The notes: generated by a model not told the origin, from the sequence alone. A stretch of DNA of 64,000 nt from Streptomyces sp. NBC_01353 (GCF_036237275.1 NZ_CP108352.1:4526001-4590000), one strand, 5' to 3'. Positions 48,735 to 58,473 are shown, numbered from the stretch's first letter. A program made the numbers and translations.

Positions 48735-50269
48735 CTCGTTGTGCGGGCCGTTGCGACTGCTTCGGTCAGGGAGGTACGGGGGGTGGGGCGGCCGTCGACG
48801 AGGTAGGTGCCCTCGGCGGTGGCGAGGACGTCGACCCAGGTGCCGGGGGCGCCTTGGGGGTGGCCGCACCGGCGCTCGCACCCCGAGAAGTGGACGGGGA
48901 GGCCCGGCGTGCCGGGTACGGCGTCCGCCCGGACGTCGGCGAGGGACTTGGCGCAGCCGGGCCGCCCGGTGCAGGCGCCGACACCGACCCAGGGGTCGTC
49001 GGGGCGGGTGATCAGCCCGGCCGCCTCCAGCTCGGGCAGCCGTGTTCGGGTGGCCCCGACGACGACGGCTCCGCGCCAGGGCGTGAGCCGCACCTCGTCG
49101 GCGGGCAGCAGCGCCCGCAGCTGGGTGGCCGTCAGGCGCCCGAGCGGCGCGAGCACGTGCAGTGCGTTCCCGCCGAGGGGCCCGGGCGCGGGCGGCGCGC
49201 CGTGCGGTCGCGGCGGCGCGGGGATGACGGGCTGGGCGTCGACCCCGGCCCGCGCGAGCGCGGCGGCGAGGTCGAGGAGACCGGTGGTGCCACCGCCCGG
49301 GGCGCCCGCGGGCCGGGCGCCCGGCAGCTCCTTCACACCGGTGGCGTCGACGGCCTCCGCGCCCGGCGCGCCGGAGCCCGGCAGCTCCTTCACACGCCAC
49401 GCGCCGTTCCCGGCGGCCTGTGCGGCCCGTAGGAACGCGTCGGCCGCGGCGAGCGCCGCTCGCGGCGCGTCGGCGCCCGCGACGCGGAACGCCTGCGCGC
49501 CGACGTACAACAGGGCGTCGGCCGCGCGCGGGGTCGGGCCGGCGCAGCCGCCCACCGAGGCTCCGGCTCCGCCGGGCGACTGGCTCCCGTCCGTCGATGC
49601 TCGGGTCTCGTCGGGCGATGGGCTCCCGGCCGCCGAGGCTCCGTCCGCCGAGGGCTCGCTCGCGCCCGGCTCCCGGTCTCCGGCCGCCGAGGCTCCGGTC
49701 TCGTCGGGGGACGGGCTCCCGCCCGTCCCCCGGTCGCCGTCCGCCCACGGCCCTCCTGCGATCAAGGTCACATCTCCACCCAGCCCCGCCACGTCCCCGC
49801 GGCCGTCGTCCAGGACGAAGAGGAAGCGGCCCGAGAGGGTCGCCGTCCAGGGGGTCGCGCAGAGCAGGGTGTCCAGTTCGCGGGCCCACAACTGGACGTC
49901 CGCGTGGCCGAGTCCGTCCAGTCCCGCGGTCGGGGAGGCGACGATGTTGCGGACGCGTTCGTGGGTGGCGGAGGGCAGGAGGCCCGCCTCCGTCAGCCGC
50001 TCCGCCAGATCGGCGCCACAGCCCTCGCCGAGGCCGCGCAGCTCCACGTTCCCCCGGGACGTGACCGTGACCCGGCCGTCGCCCAGCGACTCCGACGCCG
50101 ACGCCAGGACCTGGACCTGACGAGACGTCAACAGGCCTGCGGGCAGGCGCAGTCGGCCCAGACCGCCGTCGTCGGCGGGGTGCAGGCGCAGCGCGCCGGG
50201 GCAGGCATCGCCACGGTCCCGTATGAGAGGTTCGCCCCGGTTGGGCGTTGTGGGTGGGGTGGGCGGCAT
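48731..50269 (-). CDS. cobG: Precorrin-3B synthase, with long low-complexity insert
   Basis: About 512 residues. This is the monooxygenase that uses O2 to make precorrin-3B, a marker of the aerobic pathway. It has the sulfite/nitrite-reductase-like fold; the 4Fe-4S cysteines are C433, C439, C464 and C468 (ACTGRPGC and FSGCERRC). The N-terminal ferredoxin-like half has [16 protein letters not shown] and [14 protein letters not shown]. Residues about 174-242 are a Ser/Pro/Gly/Ala/Asp-rich insert made of repeated S-P-S-P-D-E-T-x-A-S units, and V-K-E-L-P-G occurs twice (about 293 and 312), so both linkers have expanded. Start is uncertain (50269 or 50281); neither has a clear ribosome binding site. 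First gene of the operon. Confidence 0.88.
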   Translation of the reverse strand: MPPTPPTTPNRGEPLIRDRGDACPGALRLHPADDGGLGRLRLPAGLLTSRQVQVLASASESLGDGRVTVTSRGNVELRGLGEGCGADLAERLTEAGLLPSATHERVRNIVASPTAGLDGLGHADVQLWARELDTLLCATPWTATLSGRFLFVLDDGRGDVAGLGGDVTLIAGGPWADGDRGTGGSPSPDETGASAAGDREPGASEPSADGASAAGSPSPDETRASTDGSQSPGGAGASVGGCAGPTPRAADALLYVGAQAFRVAGADAPRAALAAADAFLRAAQAAGNGAWRVKELPGSGAPGAEAVDATGVKELPGARPAGAPGGGTTGLLDLAAALARAGVDAQPVIPAPPRPHGAPPAPGPLGGNALHVLAPLGRLTATQLRALLPADEVRLTPWRGAVVVGATRTRLPELEAAGLITRPDDPWVGVGACTGRPGCAKSLADVRADAVPGTPGLPVHFSGCERRCGHPQGAPGTWVDVLATAEGTYLVDGRPTPRTSLTEAVATARTTR

Positions 50270-50371
50270 GGCGGCGAGCATACCCACGTGGATCGGGACG
50301 ACCCCTGGGGACGACCCCTGCCCGCCGTGAGCACGATCTACTATGCAGACGGCATGGGGTCCCAGGACCCC

Positions 50372-50490
50372 GGGGAGGAAGCCCGGTGAGAATCCGGCGC
50401 GGTCCCGCCACTGTGAGCCAGGTCGCACCAGCGGCCGGGTGAGTCAGGAACTCCCTTCCCCAAGCTCTCGGCTTCGCTCGAGCAGGGGAG
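50372..50490 (+). promoter_or_regulatory. Cobalamin riboswitch of cobN, with adjacent repeat hairpin
   Basis: The conserved core is plain: GGAAGCCCGGTGAGAATCCG, then GCGGTCCCGCCACTGTGA with the B12-box GCCACTG, and GGTGAGTCAGGAACTCCC at the 3' side. The closing stem can be GGGAG (50373-50377) with CTCCC (50451-50455). Straight after it lies a hairpin (TCCCC..GCTC/GAGC..GGGGA) whose GGGAG (50486-50490) can also pair with the same CTCCC. Bound cobalamin would be expected to lower cobN expression. Some 5' bases before 50372 may belong to it. Confidence 0.88.
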
Positions 50491-50548
50491 GCCCCAACCC
50501 ATACGACCACCCGGGGCGCGGACAACCCCGAGGAAGGCCTGCGCACGC

Positions 50549-53500
50549 ATGCGAATTCTGTTGCTGTCGCACTCCGACACCGACCTGCTCAGCGCCCGCG
50601 CGGCCGGCGGCCCCGTCGAGTACCGGTTCGCCAACCCCTCCCGCCTCGCCCTGGACGACCTGCCCGGGCTCCTGGACGGCGCCGACCTCGTCGTCGTACG
50701 TCTCCTCGGCGGTCTGCGCGCCTGGGAGGAGGGCCTGCAGGCCCTGCGGACGGCGGAGAAGCCGCTGGTCGTGCTCTCCGGCGAACAGGCCCCCGACGCC
50801 CAGCTCATGGAGACCTCCACCGTCCCCATCGGCGTCGCCACCGAGGCCCACGCCTACCTCGCGCACGGCGGCCCGGCCAACCTGGAGCAGCTGGCCCGCT
50901 TCCTCTCCGACACCGTGCTGCTCACCGGACACGGCTTCGACGCCCCGGCCGCCGCGCCGACCTGGGGCCCGCTGGAGCGTGAGCCGCGCGTCACGGACGG
51001 CCCGACGATCGCCGTGCTCTACTACCGCGCCCACCACATGAGCGGGAACACCGCCTTCATCGGCACCCTCTGCGAGGCCATCGAGGACACCGGCGCCCAG
51101 GCCCTGCCGCTGTACGTCGCGTCCCTGCGCGCCCCCGAGCCGGAGCTGCTCGACCGCCTGCGCGGCGCCGACGCGATCGTCACGACCGTCCTCGCGGCCG
51201 GCGGCACCAAGCCCGCCGAGGCGCAGGCCGGCGGCGACGAGGAGGCCTGGGACGCGGGCGCGCTCGCCGCCCTCGACGTACCGATCCTGCAGGCGCTCTG
51301 CCTCACCGGCTCGCGCTCGGCCTGGGAGGAGAACGACGAGGGTCTCTCTCCGCTGGACGCCGCCAGCCAGGTCGCCGTCCCCGAGTTCGACGGCCGGCTC
51401 ATCACGGTCCCGTTCTCCTTCAAGGAGATCGACGAGGACGGTCTGCCCGCGTACGTCGCCGACACCGAGCGCGCCGCCCGGGTCGCCGGGATCGCGGTCC
51501 GCCACGCCCGTCTGCGTCACATCCCGAACGCCGAGAAGAAGCTCGCTCTTGTCCTCTCCGCGTACCCGACCAAGCACTCCCGGATCGGCAACGCGGTCGG
51601 CCTGGACACCCCCGCCTCCGCCGTCGCGCTCCTGCGGCGTCTGCGGGAGGAGGGCTACGACTTCGGTCCGGTCGAGGAGATCCCGGGCCTGGTCTCCGGC
51701 GACGGCGACGAGCTGATCTACGCCCTGATCGAGGCCGGCGGCCACGACCAGGACTGGCTCACCGAGGAGCAGCTGGCGAAGAACCCGGTTCGCATCCCGG
51801 CCGCCGACTACAAGCGTTGGTACGCGCAGCTCCCGACCGAGCTGCGCGCGGCGGTCGAGGAGCACTGGGGCCCGGCGCCCGGCGAGATGTTCCTGGACCG
51901 GTCCCGCAACCCCGAGGGCGACATCGTCCTCGCCGCCCTGCGGCGCGGGAACCTGCTGATCCTCATCCAGCCGCCGCGCGGCTTCGGCGAGAACCCGATC
52001 GCGATCTACCACGACCCCGATCTCCCGCCGTCCCACCACTACCTGGCCGCCTACCGTTGGATCGCGGCGCGTGCCGAGGACGGCGGCTTCGGTGCGGACG
52101 CGATGGTCCACCTCGGCAAGCACGGCAACCTGGAGTGGCTGCCCGGCAAGAACGCCGGCCTGTCGGCCGCCTGTGGCCCGGACGCGGCGCTCGGTGACAT
52201 CCCTCTGATCTACCCGTTCCTGGTCAACGACCCGGGCGAGGGCACGCAGGCCAAGCGGCGCGTGCACGCGACGCTCGTGGACCACCTGGTGCCGCCGATG
52301 GCGCGCGCCGACTCGTACGGCGACATCGCGCGCCTGGAGCAGCTGCTCGACGAGTACGCGCAGATCTCCTCCATGGACCCGTCCAAGCTGCCTGCGATCC
52401 GCGCGCAGATCTGGACGCTGATCCAGGCGGCGAAGCTCGACCACGACCTGGGGCTCGAGGACCGCCCGGAGGACGACGGCTTCGACGACTTCCTGCTGCA
52501 CGTCGACGGCTGGCTGTGCGAGGTCAAGGACGCGCAGATCAGGGACGGTCTGCATGTGCTCGGCGGGGCGCCGGTGGGCGAGGCGCGGGTCAACCTCGTG
52601 CTCTCGATCCTGCGCGCCCGGCAGATCTGGGGCGGTACGCAGGCCCTGCCGGGTCTGCGCGAGGCCCTGGGTCTGGACGAGTCGGCCGCGACCCGGACGA
52701 CCGCCGACGAGGCGGAGGCGACGGCGCGCGAGCTGGTCGAGGCGATGGAGGCGGCGGACTGGTCCGTGGACGCGGTCCCGGCGGTCGCCGCCGCGTACGG
52801 CGCGGACGTCCAGGCCGTGCTCCGCTTCGCCTGCGAGCAGGTCGTCCCGCGGCTCTCCGCCACGACCGACGAACTCACCCACGCCGTCCACGCGTTGGAC
52901 GGCGGCTTCGTGCCGGCCGGCCCGTCCGGCTCGCCGCTGCGCGGTCTGGTGAACGTGCTGCCGACCGGCCGGAACTTCTACTCCGTCGACCCCAAGGCCG
53001 TTCCCTCCCGCCTCGCGTGGGAGACCGGCCAGGCGCTCGCCGACTCTCTTCTGGAGCGCTACCGCTCCGACAACGGAGAGTGGCCGACCTCCGTCGGTCT
53101 CTCCCTGTGGGGGACGAGCGCGATGCGCACGGCGGGCGACGACGTGGCCGAGGCGCTGGCCCTGCTGGGCGTCCGCCCCACCTGGGACGACGCCTCGCGC
53201 CGGGTGAACGGCCTGGAGGCCGTCCCGCTCGCCGAGCTGGGCCGTCCGCGCATCGATGTGACGCTGCGCATCTCGGGCTTCTTCCGGGACGCGTTCCCGC
53301 ACGTCATCGTGCTTCTCGACGACGCCGTACGGCTGGCCGCCTCGCTCGACGAGCCGGCCGAGGACAACTTCGTACGGGCGCACGCGCAGGCCGACCTGGC
53401 CGAGCACGGCGACGAGCGGCGTGCGACCACCCGTATCTTCGGCTCGCGGCCGGGCACGTACGGCGCGGGCATCCTCCAGCTGATCGACTCGCGCGACTGG

Positions 53501-54157
53501 CGTACGGACGCGGACCTCGCCGAGGTGTACACGGTGTGGGGCGGGTACGCGTACGGCCGCGGTCTCGAAGGGCGTCCGGCCCGTTCGGAGATGGAGACGG
53601 CGTACAAGCGGATCGCGGTGGCCGCGAAGAACACGGACACGCGCGAGCACGACATCGCCGACTCGGACGACTACTTCCAGTACCACGGCGGCATGGTGGC
53701 AACCGTCCGCGCGCTGACGGGCTCGGCGCCCGAGGCGTACATCGGCGACTCCACCCGCCCGGAGACGGTCCGCACCCGGACCTTGGTCGAGGAGACCTCG
53801 CGGGTCTTCCGCGCCCGGGTGGTCAACCCGAAGTGGATCGAGGCGATGCGCCGCCACGGCTACAAGGGCGCGTTCGAGCTGGCGGCGACGGTCGACTACC
53901 TCTTCGGCTACGACGCGACGACCGGTGTGGTCGCCGACTGGATGTACGACAAGCTCACGGAGACGTACGTCCTCGACCCGGAGAACCAGGCCTTCCTGAA
54001 GGAGGCCAACCCCTGGGCCCTGCACGGCATCGCGGAACGCCTCCTGGAGGCGGAGTCGCGCGGCATGTGGGAGAAGCCGGACCCGGAGACCCTGGCGGCG
54101 CTGCGGCAGGTGTTCCTGGATACGGAGGGCGACCTGGAGGACGACGGGGAGGGCTGA
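50549..54157 (+). CDS. cobN: Cobaltochelatase subunit CobN
   Basis: A 1202-residue, Mg-chelatase BchH-like large subunit that inserts cobalt into hydrogenobyrinic acid a,c-diamide with an ATPase pair (CobS/CobT or ChlI/ChlD types), not coded in this window. Landmarks: [15 protein letters not shown] at the start, [72 protein letters not shown] and [23 protein letters not shown] at 50549 with GAGGAAGG upstream. It lies directly behind a cobalamin riboswitch and divergent from cobG, so B12 represses the cobalt-insertion step at this gene. Confidence 0.96.
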   Translation: MRILLLSHSDTDLLSARAAGGPVEYRFANPSRLALDDLPGLLDGADLVVVRLLGGLRAWEEGLQALRTAEKPLVVLSGEQAPDAQLMETSTVPIGVATEAHAYLAHGGPANLEQLARFLSDTVLLTGHGFDAPAAAPTWGPLEREPRVTDGPTIAVLYYRAHHMSGNTAFIGTLCEAIEDTGAQALPLYVASLRAPEPELLDRLRGADAIVTTVLAAGGTKPAEAQAGGDEEAWDAGALAALDVPILQALCLTGSRSAWEENDEGLSPLDAASQVAVPEFDGRLITVPFSFKEIDEDGLPAYVADTERAARVAGIAVRHARLRHIPNAEKKLALVLSAYPTKHSRIGNAVGLDTPASAVALLRRLREEGYDFGPVEEIPGLVSGDGDELIYALIEAGGHDQDWLTEEQLAKNPVRIPAADYKRWYAQLPTELRAAVEEHWGPAPGEMFLDRSRNPEGDIVLAALRRGNLLILIQPPRGFGENPIAIYHDPDLPPSHHYLAAYRWIAARAEDGGFGADAMVHLGKHGNLEWLPGKNAGLSAACGPDAALGDIPLIYPFLVNDPGEGTQAKRRVHATLVDHLVPPMARADSYGDIARLEQLLDEYAQISSMDPSKLPAIRAQIWTLIQAAKLDHDLGLEDRPEDDGFDDFLLHVDGWLCEVKDAQIRDGLHVLGGAPVGEARVNLVLSILRARQIWGGTQALPGLREALGLDESAATRTTADEAEATARELVEAMEAADWSVDAVPAVAAAYGADVQAVLRFACEQVVPRLSATTDELTHAVHALDGGFVPAGPSGSPLRGLVNVLPTGRNFYSVDPKAVPSRLAWETGQALADSLLERYRSDNGEWPTSVGLSLWGTSAMRTAGDDVAEALALLGVRPTWDDASRRVNGLEAVPLAELGRPRIDVTLRISGFFRDAFPHVIVLLDDAVRLAASLDEPAEDNFVRAHAQADLAEHGDERRATTRIFGSRPGTYGAGILQLIDSRDWRTDADLAEVYTVWGGYAYGRGLEGRPARSEMETAYKRIAVAAKNTDTREHDIADSDDYFQYHGGMVATVRALTGSAPEAYIGDSTRPETVRTRTLVEETSRVFRARVVNPKWIEAMRRHGYKGAFELAATVDYLFGYDATTGVVADWMYDKLTETYVLDPENQAFLKEANPWALHGIAERLLEAESRGMWEKPDPETLAALRQVFLDTEGDLEDDGEG

Positions 54158-54283
54158 CGCCCTCAGGTCACGGGGGCGCGGCGCGGGTCGACGGGGCGGA
54201 CGGTCCGCCCGCCGAAGAAGCGCCTCACGTGGGCGTCGAGCGCGGCGGTTGCTGTGTCGTCGGCCTGGTGCACGGCGGGTTGC

Positions 54284-55873
54284 CTATGCGCCGCGCGCGG
54301 CGCAGACCGTCGCCGGGGCCAGTTCGAGCCGGCGGCCCCGGAAGCCGGCCCTGATCCGGCGGTCGTGGGTGACGATCACCAAGGTGCCCGGGTAGGTGGC
54401 GAGGGCTGCCTCCAGGTCTTCCACCAGGCCGGGGGCCAGGTGGTTGGTCGGTTCGTCGAGGAGGAGCAGGTCCGACGGGCGGGTGACCAGGCGGGCCAGT
54501 TCCAGCTTGCGGCGCTGGCCCGTCGACAACTGCCGTACCGGCGTGGCGAGATCGGCGGCCCGGAAGAGTCCGAGCCGTAGCAGCTCCTCCTCCCGGCCCT
54601 CCCCGAACGCCGCGGCGACCGTACGGGGGTCGTCCGGCAGCTCGGTGTCCTGGCGGAGCATCCCGACCCGGGGCGGGGTCGTCACCGTCCCGCCGTCCGG
54701 GGTCAGTTCACCCGCGAGGATCTTGAGCAGGGTGGACTTGCCGGCGCCGTTCGGGCCGGTGACCAGGAGGCGTTCGCCGGGGGCCAGGTGCAGGGAGGCC
54801 GGCCGCAGCCGGCCCTCCACCCGTATGTCGGTCAGCGCGACCGCCCCCGCCGAGCCCTCGATGTCGGCCGTGAACCGCAGCGGGTCGGGCGGCGCCGCCA
54901 CCGCGTTCTCGGTGAGCCGCTGGAGCTTCTCGCGGGCGGCCCGGATCCTGCTCATCGCGCCGTGTGCCCGTGACCGGGCGCGGAAGGCGCCGGCCCCGCT
55001 GAAGGACGCCGGGGCCTTGCGGGGGATGGCGGAGAAGCGGTCGATGGTGGCGTCGGCGAGCGCCGCGTACCGGGCGGTCTCGGACCGCCACTCCTCGTAC
55101 TCCCGCTCCCACCGGGCCCGTTCGGCCGCCCGGCCGGTCAGATAGCCGGCGTAGCCGTTGCCGTATCTGCGGACCGTGCGCAGCTCGCCGTTCACCTCCA
55201 GGACGGCGGTCGTGACCCGGTCGAGGAAGACCCGGTCGTGGGTGACGGCGACGACCGTCCCCCGGTGGGTGCGCAGCCGTTCCTCCAGCCAGGTGACGGC
55301 CTCGTCGTCGAGGTCGTTGGTCGGCTCGTCGAGCAGCAGCAGTTCGGGGTCGGCGGCCAGGGTCGCGGCGAGGGCGAGCCGGGAGCGCTGCCCGCCGGAG
55401 AGCGTGCCGAGCGGGCGGTCGCGGTCGAGCGGCTCCCGCTCGCCGAGCTTCCGCAGGGTCGTCTCGACCCTGCGGTCGGCGTCCTGCCCGCCGCGCGCCT
55501 CGTACGCGGCGAGGAGGGTGGCGTACCCGGCGAGGTCGCCGGTGCGGGCGAGCTCCGCCTCGGCGGTCCGGATCGCCCGCTCCAGCTTCCGTACGTCGGC
55601 GAGCGCCTGGTCGACCGCGTCGCCGACGCGTGCGGTGCCGGGGAGGTCCAGGGTCTGGGCGAGGTGGCCGAGACCGCCGGGGGAGTCCACGGCGACGGTG
55701 CCGTTGTCGGGCTGCTCCAGGCCGGCGAGGAGTCGGAGGAAGGTGGACTTCCCGGAGCCGTTGTCGCCGACGACGCCGACGCGTTCGCCGGGGCGGACGG
55801 TGAGGGAGACCCGGTCGAGGACGAGCCGGTCGTCGTAGCGCTTGGTGACGTCGGTGAGTTGGACACGGAACAA
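54284..55873 (-). CDS. ABC-F family ATPase (ribosome protection/resistance type)
   Basis: A 529-residue soluble protein with two ABC domains and no membrane part. First Walker A GDNGSGKST (36-44), signature LGTLSGGQRSRLALA, Walker B LLLLDEPTNDLDDEA; second Walker A GPNGAGKST, degenerate signature QLSTGQRRKLELA, Walker B LLLLDEPTNHLAP. The inter-domain linker is charged and helical (about 245-330). ABC-F proteins bind ribosomes and often protect against macrolide, lincosamide or pleuromutilin drugs; which one is not evident. TTG at 55873 is chosen because GAAGGA lies 7 bases upstream and upstream ATGs fall in the operator. Confidence 0.9.
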   Translation of the reverse strand: MFRVQLTDVTKRYDDRLVLDRVSLTVRPGERVGVVGDNGSGKSTFLRLLAGLEQPDNGTVAVDSPGGLGHLAQTLDLPGTARVGDAVDQALADVRKLERAIRTAEAELARTGDLAGYATLLAAYEARGGQDADRRVETTLRKLGEREPLDRDRPLGTLSGGQRSRLALAATLAADPELLLLDEPTNDLDDEAVTWLEERLRTHRGTVVAVTHDRVFLDRVTTAVLEVNGELRTVRRYGNGYAGYLTGRAAERARWEREYEEWRSETARYAALADATIDRFSAIPRKAPASFSGAGAFRARSRAHGAMSRIRAAREKLQRLTENAVAAPPDPLRFTADIEGSAGAVALTDIRVEGRLRPASLHLAPGERLLVTGPNGAGKSTLLKILAGELTPDGGTVTTPPRVGMLRQDTELPDDPRTVAAAFGEGREEELLRLGLFRAADLATPVRQLSTGQRRKLELARLVTRPSDLLLLDEPTNHLAPGLVEDLEAALATYPGTLVIVTHDRRIRAGFRGRRLELAPATVCAARGA

Positions 55874-55900
55874 GGGCGGATCCTTCGCCTGGGGGTAGTG

Positions 55901-55923
55901 AAACGAGACGTCTCGTCTCGTTT
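55901..55923. promoter_or_regulatory. TetR-type operator upstream of the ABC-F gene
   Basis: AAACGAGACG-tct-CGTCTCGTTT is a perfect 10-bp inverted repeat; it also contains a perfect 14-bp palindrome ACGAGACGTCTCGT (55903-55916). A related half-size palindrome AGACG-ttc-CGTCT lies at 55957-55969, near the end of the nucleoside hydrolase gene. Its AT-rich ends and place 28 bp before the TTG start fit a repressor site. No TetR gene is adjacent. Confidence 0.75.
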
Positions 55924-55971
55924 TACTGACCATAAGGGGCCGCCCGTCATTCCGCAAGACGTTCCGTCTCG

Positions 55972-56925
55972 TCAGTTCCGGGATCGTTCGCCCAGCACCC
56001 GCACGGCCTCCACGATCAGGTCCCAGAAGCCCGGCACGTCGACCTCCATGCCCACCTCCGCGTTGGCCGGCCGGCCCGTCACGCCGTCCAGGTCCACGAC
56101 CGTCGCCCCGCGCGTGTGCGTACCCGTCAGCTCGATCGTCACCGCCGCCCGCACCAGGCTGATCAGCGAGGGGTCGATCAGATGCGCCACGGTCAGCGGA
56201 TCGTGCAGCGGCGGTGCGTCGAAGCCGTAGACCTCGCGGTAGGTGGCGGCGAAGTAGGTCAGCAGCTCGATGCAGAGCTTGGCGAGCGGTGTGCCCAGGG
56301 CCGCGATACGGGAGATGACGTCCGGGGTCGCCTGGGCCTGATGGGTGGCGTTGAGCCCGAACATCGTGATCGGCAGCCCGCTGTCGAAGACGATGTCCGC
56401 CGCCTCCGGGTCGCACAGGATGTTGAACTCCGCGGCCGGTGTGGTGTTTCCGCGCCCGGTCGACCCGCCCATCAGCACGATCCGCTCGATCCGGTGCGTC
56501 AGCTCCGGATGGGCGAGCAGCAGCGTCGCGATGTTGGTCCGCGGCCCGGTCGGGACGAGCGTCACGGGCGCGGGCTGGGTGAGCAGGATGTCCCGGGTGA
56601 GGGTGAGGGCGTCGCGCGGATCCTGCGGCACGTCCGGCTCGCCCTCGCCGAACCCGGGCCCGTCGAGCCCCGAGCCGCCGTGGATGTTCTCGGCGACCAG
56701 CGGCGCACCGTGCAGCGGCCGGGACCGGCCGGCCGCGATCGGCACTCCGCGGATCCCGGCGACCGCGCACACCCGGCGGGCGTTGAGGGTGGTCTTCTCC
56801 ACCGTCTGATTGCCCGCCACGGTGGTGATGGCCAGCAGGTCGACGGCCGGATGAGCCGCTGCCAGCAGGATGTTGAAGGCGTCGTCGTGACCGGGATCGC
56901 AGTCGAGGATCACGGGTACCGGCAT
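55972..56925 (-). CDS. Inosine/uridine-preferring nucleoside hydrolase family protein
   Basis: A 317-residue enzyme of the IunH fold that hydrolyses the N-glycosidic bond of ribonucleosides. The calcium-binding aspartate cluster is present at the start (PVILDCDPGHDDA), followed by LAITTVAGNQTVEKTTLNA, VLMGGSTGRGNTTPAAEFNI and the late His-Asp in PPLHDPLTVAHLID. ATG at 56925 (GGTGGA upstream) is preferred to 56943. It precedes the ABC-F gene on the same strand, but the TetR-type operator lies between them. Confidence 0.92.
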   Translation of the reverse strand: MPVPVILDCDPGHDDAFNILLAAAHPAVDLLAITTVAGNQTVEKTTLNARRVCAVAGIRGVPIAAGRSRPLHGAPLVAENIHGGSGLDGPGFGEGEPDVPQDPRDALTLTRDILLTQPAPVTLVPTGPRTNIATLLLAHPELTHRIERIVLMGGSTGRGNTTPAAEFNILCDPEAADIVFDSGLPITMFGLNATHQAQATPDVISRIAALGTPLAKLCIELLTYFAATYREVYGFDAPPLHDPLTVAHLIDPSLISLVRAAVTIELTGTHTRGATVVDLDGVTGRPANAEVGMEVDVPGFWDLIVEAVRVLGERSRN

Positions 56926-56951
56926 ACGTCCACCGTCCCACACGGCCGCCC

Positions 56952-57215
56952 GGTCGTCACCCCGCGCTCTCGCCCTGGCCCCGCGTCCGGGTGCCGCTCG
57001 ACGAGGTCGCGAGCGCGAGCGCGCGGGAGATCGACGCGCTCGCGGAGTTCGGCGGCTGGGGCTACCGCGCCCATCGCACGGGCATGGTGATGCGCTCGGG
57101 TGAGGGTCTGGTCGTACGGCTGGACGGCGGCCGGGAGTTCGCGGTCACCGTGCCCGACGCGCGGACGGCCGCGGCCCTGTTGAACACCCTGGTCGAGCGG
57201 CGTGGGAGGGCCTGA
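56952..57215 (+). pseudogene. 5'-truncated gene for a membrane protein tail, upstream of the GntR gene
   Basis: The frame ends with PWPRVRVPLDEVASASAREI, then LAEFGGWGYRAHRTGMVMRS and a tail TAAALLNTLVERRGRA. This looks like the C-terminal soluble part of a membrane protein that commonly precedes YtrA-type GntR genes in Streptomyces; the membrane segments are missing, since the frame runs upstream into the divergent nucleoside hydrolase start. A GTG at 56991 could start a 74-residue product but lacks a ribosome binding site. Likely a remnant. Confidence 0.55.
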
Positions 57216-57217
57216 CC

Positions 57218-57575
57218 ATGCTCTTCCGGGTCGATCCCGCCTCCGCCGTGCCCCTCGGCGACCAGATCGCCGCCTGTGTGCGCGGGGCCCTCGCCGACGG
57301 CTCGGCGAACCCCGGCGAATGCCTTCCGGCCGGCCGGGAGCTCGCCGACTCCTTGGGGGCCAACGTCCACACCGTCCTGCGCGGCTACCAGCGGCTGCGC
57401 GAGGAGGGCCTGATCGAACTCCGCCGCGGCCGGGGCGCGGTCATCGTGCCGGACGCCCCCGGACCGCGCCCGCCTCGTCGAGCGCGTCCACGGGGTCGTG
57501 GCGGAGGCCCGGACGCTGGGCCTCACGGACGACGAGGTCCTGTCGCTGGTCCGGACGAGCCTCGGGGCGTCGTGA
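57218..57575 (+). pseudogene. GntR (YtrA-like) regulator with a frameshift
   Basis: Residues 1-80 are a good GntR winged helix: VPLGDQIAACVRGALADGS, CLPAGRELADSLGANVHTVL, RGYQRLREEGLIELRRGRGA. After VIVPDAP the expected C-terminal helices are found in another frame: DRARLVERVHGVVAEART, then LGLTDDEVLSLVRTSLGAS and TGA at 57573-57575. One extra base (or two missing) near 57455-57462, in a C5G2 run, causes the break. Read straight, the first frame runs to 57589 with an Arg/Gly-rich nonsense tail. Either a real pseudogene or a sequencing error. It starts 3 bases after the truncated gene. Confidence 0.75.
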
Positions 57576-57714
57576 CAGCGAGGGCCTGACGAAGGGCGAG
57601 ACCCGGGACGGCTTGACGCCGTGGGCGTGTCGGCCCGGGCGTCGGCCGCAGGGCTCCCGTCGCCCGTTGTCGGCGGCGGTCGGCTCTCGTTCGTGATCCC
57701 TCCCGTCGTCCCCG

Positions 57715-58281
57715 TCAGCCGTCGGTCGTGGTGCCTGCCATCCCCTCGCCCAGGCGGAGGTTCCAGCGACCGTTCCGGCCGCTCAGATGGACCGTGGCCA
57801 GGGGGCGCACGTCGAGGCGCCAGAAGGTGGCGTCGGGCGCGCCGAGGGTGTGGACGACCGCGGCCCGGATCACGTCGGGTTCTGCGACGGCCCAGACGGT
57901 GCCCGCTTCCAGGGTGTCCAGCCAGCCGGCGACCCGGGTGCGCAGGGCCCGCAGCGACTCACCGCCGTGCGGGGCGGCGTCCGGGTCCGACAGCCAGGCG
58001 GCCACCGACTCCGGCTCCTCCGCGGTCAGTTCGTCGAGGCTTCGGCCCCGCCACCGGCCCATCGCGCAGCCGGCCAGGGCCGCCACGGGTGCCGCCTCCG
58101 TCAGGCCGAGAGCCTCGGCCGTTTGCCGGCAGCGGCCGGACGGCGAGCTGACGACCCGTACTCCAGGGGCGAGGCGGGGAGGGTCGGCCCGCACCGGCTC
58201 CACCGGCCCGTCGTCGTCGAACCGGGCCTCGCGCAGCGCCGCGTTCATGGCGGGGGCGATCAAGGCTATCCGCACAGTCAT
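57715..58281 (-). CDS. Histidine-phosphatase-fold protein without catalytic residues
   Basis: A 188-residue protein of the phosphoglycerate-mutase-like fold, near the CobC (alpha-ribazole phosphatase) type. The scaffold is clear: VVSSPSGRCRQTAEALGL, MGRWRGRSLDELTAEEPE and PHGGESLRALRTRVAGWLD. However, the catalytic R-H-G-x-T motif is replaced by LIAPAMNAALREARFD, and the second catalytic His region reads AEPDVIRAAVVHTLGAP, with Glu-Pro where His-Gly is expected. It is therefore probably not a phosphatase. It is divergent from the riboswitch-controlled cbtB-cbtA pair, suggesting a binding or regulatory role in cobalt/B12 handling. Confidence 0.75.
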   Translation of the reverse strand: MTVRIALIAPAMNAALREARFDDDGPVEPVRADPPRLAPGVRVVSSPSGRCRQTAEALGLTEAAPVAALAGCAMGRWRGRSLDELTAEEPESVAAWLSDPDAAPHGGESLRALRTRVAGWLDTLEAGTVWAVAEPDVIRAAVVHTLGAPDATFWRLDVRPLATVHLSGRNGRWNLRLGEGMAGTTTDG

Positions 58282-58364
58282 GGGTGATACATCCCTCAGG
58301 CGTTCGTGCGCTCTTGGCCTCGAAGGCCCGGCGCGGTACGGTCACCGCGGCAATTCAACTGAAT

Positions 58365-58473
58365 CGACGACGGCGAGACGGAAGCCCGGTGAAACTCCGG
58401 CACGGTCGCGCCACTGTGAGCCGCACACGCCCCCGGGTGTCGTGCGGTGAGTCAGACCCGCGGACCGTCGTCG
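58365..58473 (+). promoter_or_regulatory. Cobalamin riboswitch of cbtB-cbtA
   Basis: A 9-bp closing stem CGACGACGG (58365-58373) / CCGTCGTCG (58465-58473) encloses the conserved core GGAAGCCCGGTGAAACTCCG and GCACGGTCGCGCCACTGTGA, and ends with GGTGAGTCAGACCCGCGG. A hairpin CGCACACG..CGTGTCGTGCG-like lies in the variable part. It precedes cbtB by 42 bp, so B12 should repress cobalt uptake. Confidence 0.92.

Noticed and set aside
54163-54273. Minus-strand 36-codon GTG frame (ending VRRFFGGRTVRPVDPRRAPV-T) between cobN and the ABC-F gene
   Set aside because: Somewhat protein-like, but no ribosome binding site and no known family; it could be the tail of a lost gene. Too weak to call.
55874-55933. 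ATG at 55933 as start of the ABC-F gene
   Set aside because: It would translate the TetR-type operator; the TTG at 55873 has a good ribosome binding site and matches family N-termini.
57590-57714. Gene or regulatory site between the GntR remnant and the phosphatase-like gene
   Set aside because: About 125 bases with no ORF, stem or motif that stands out.
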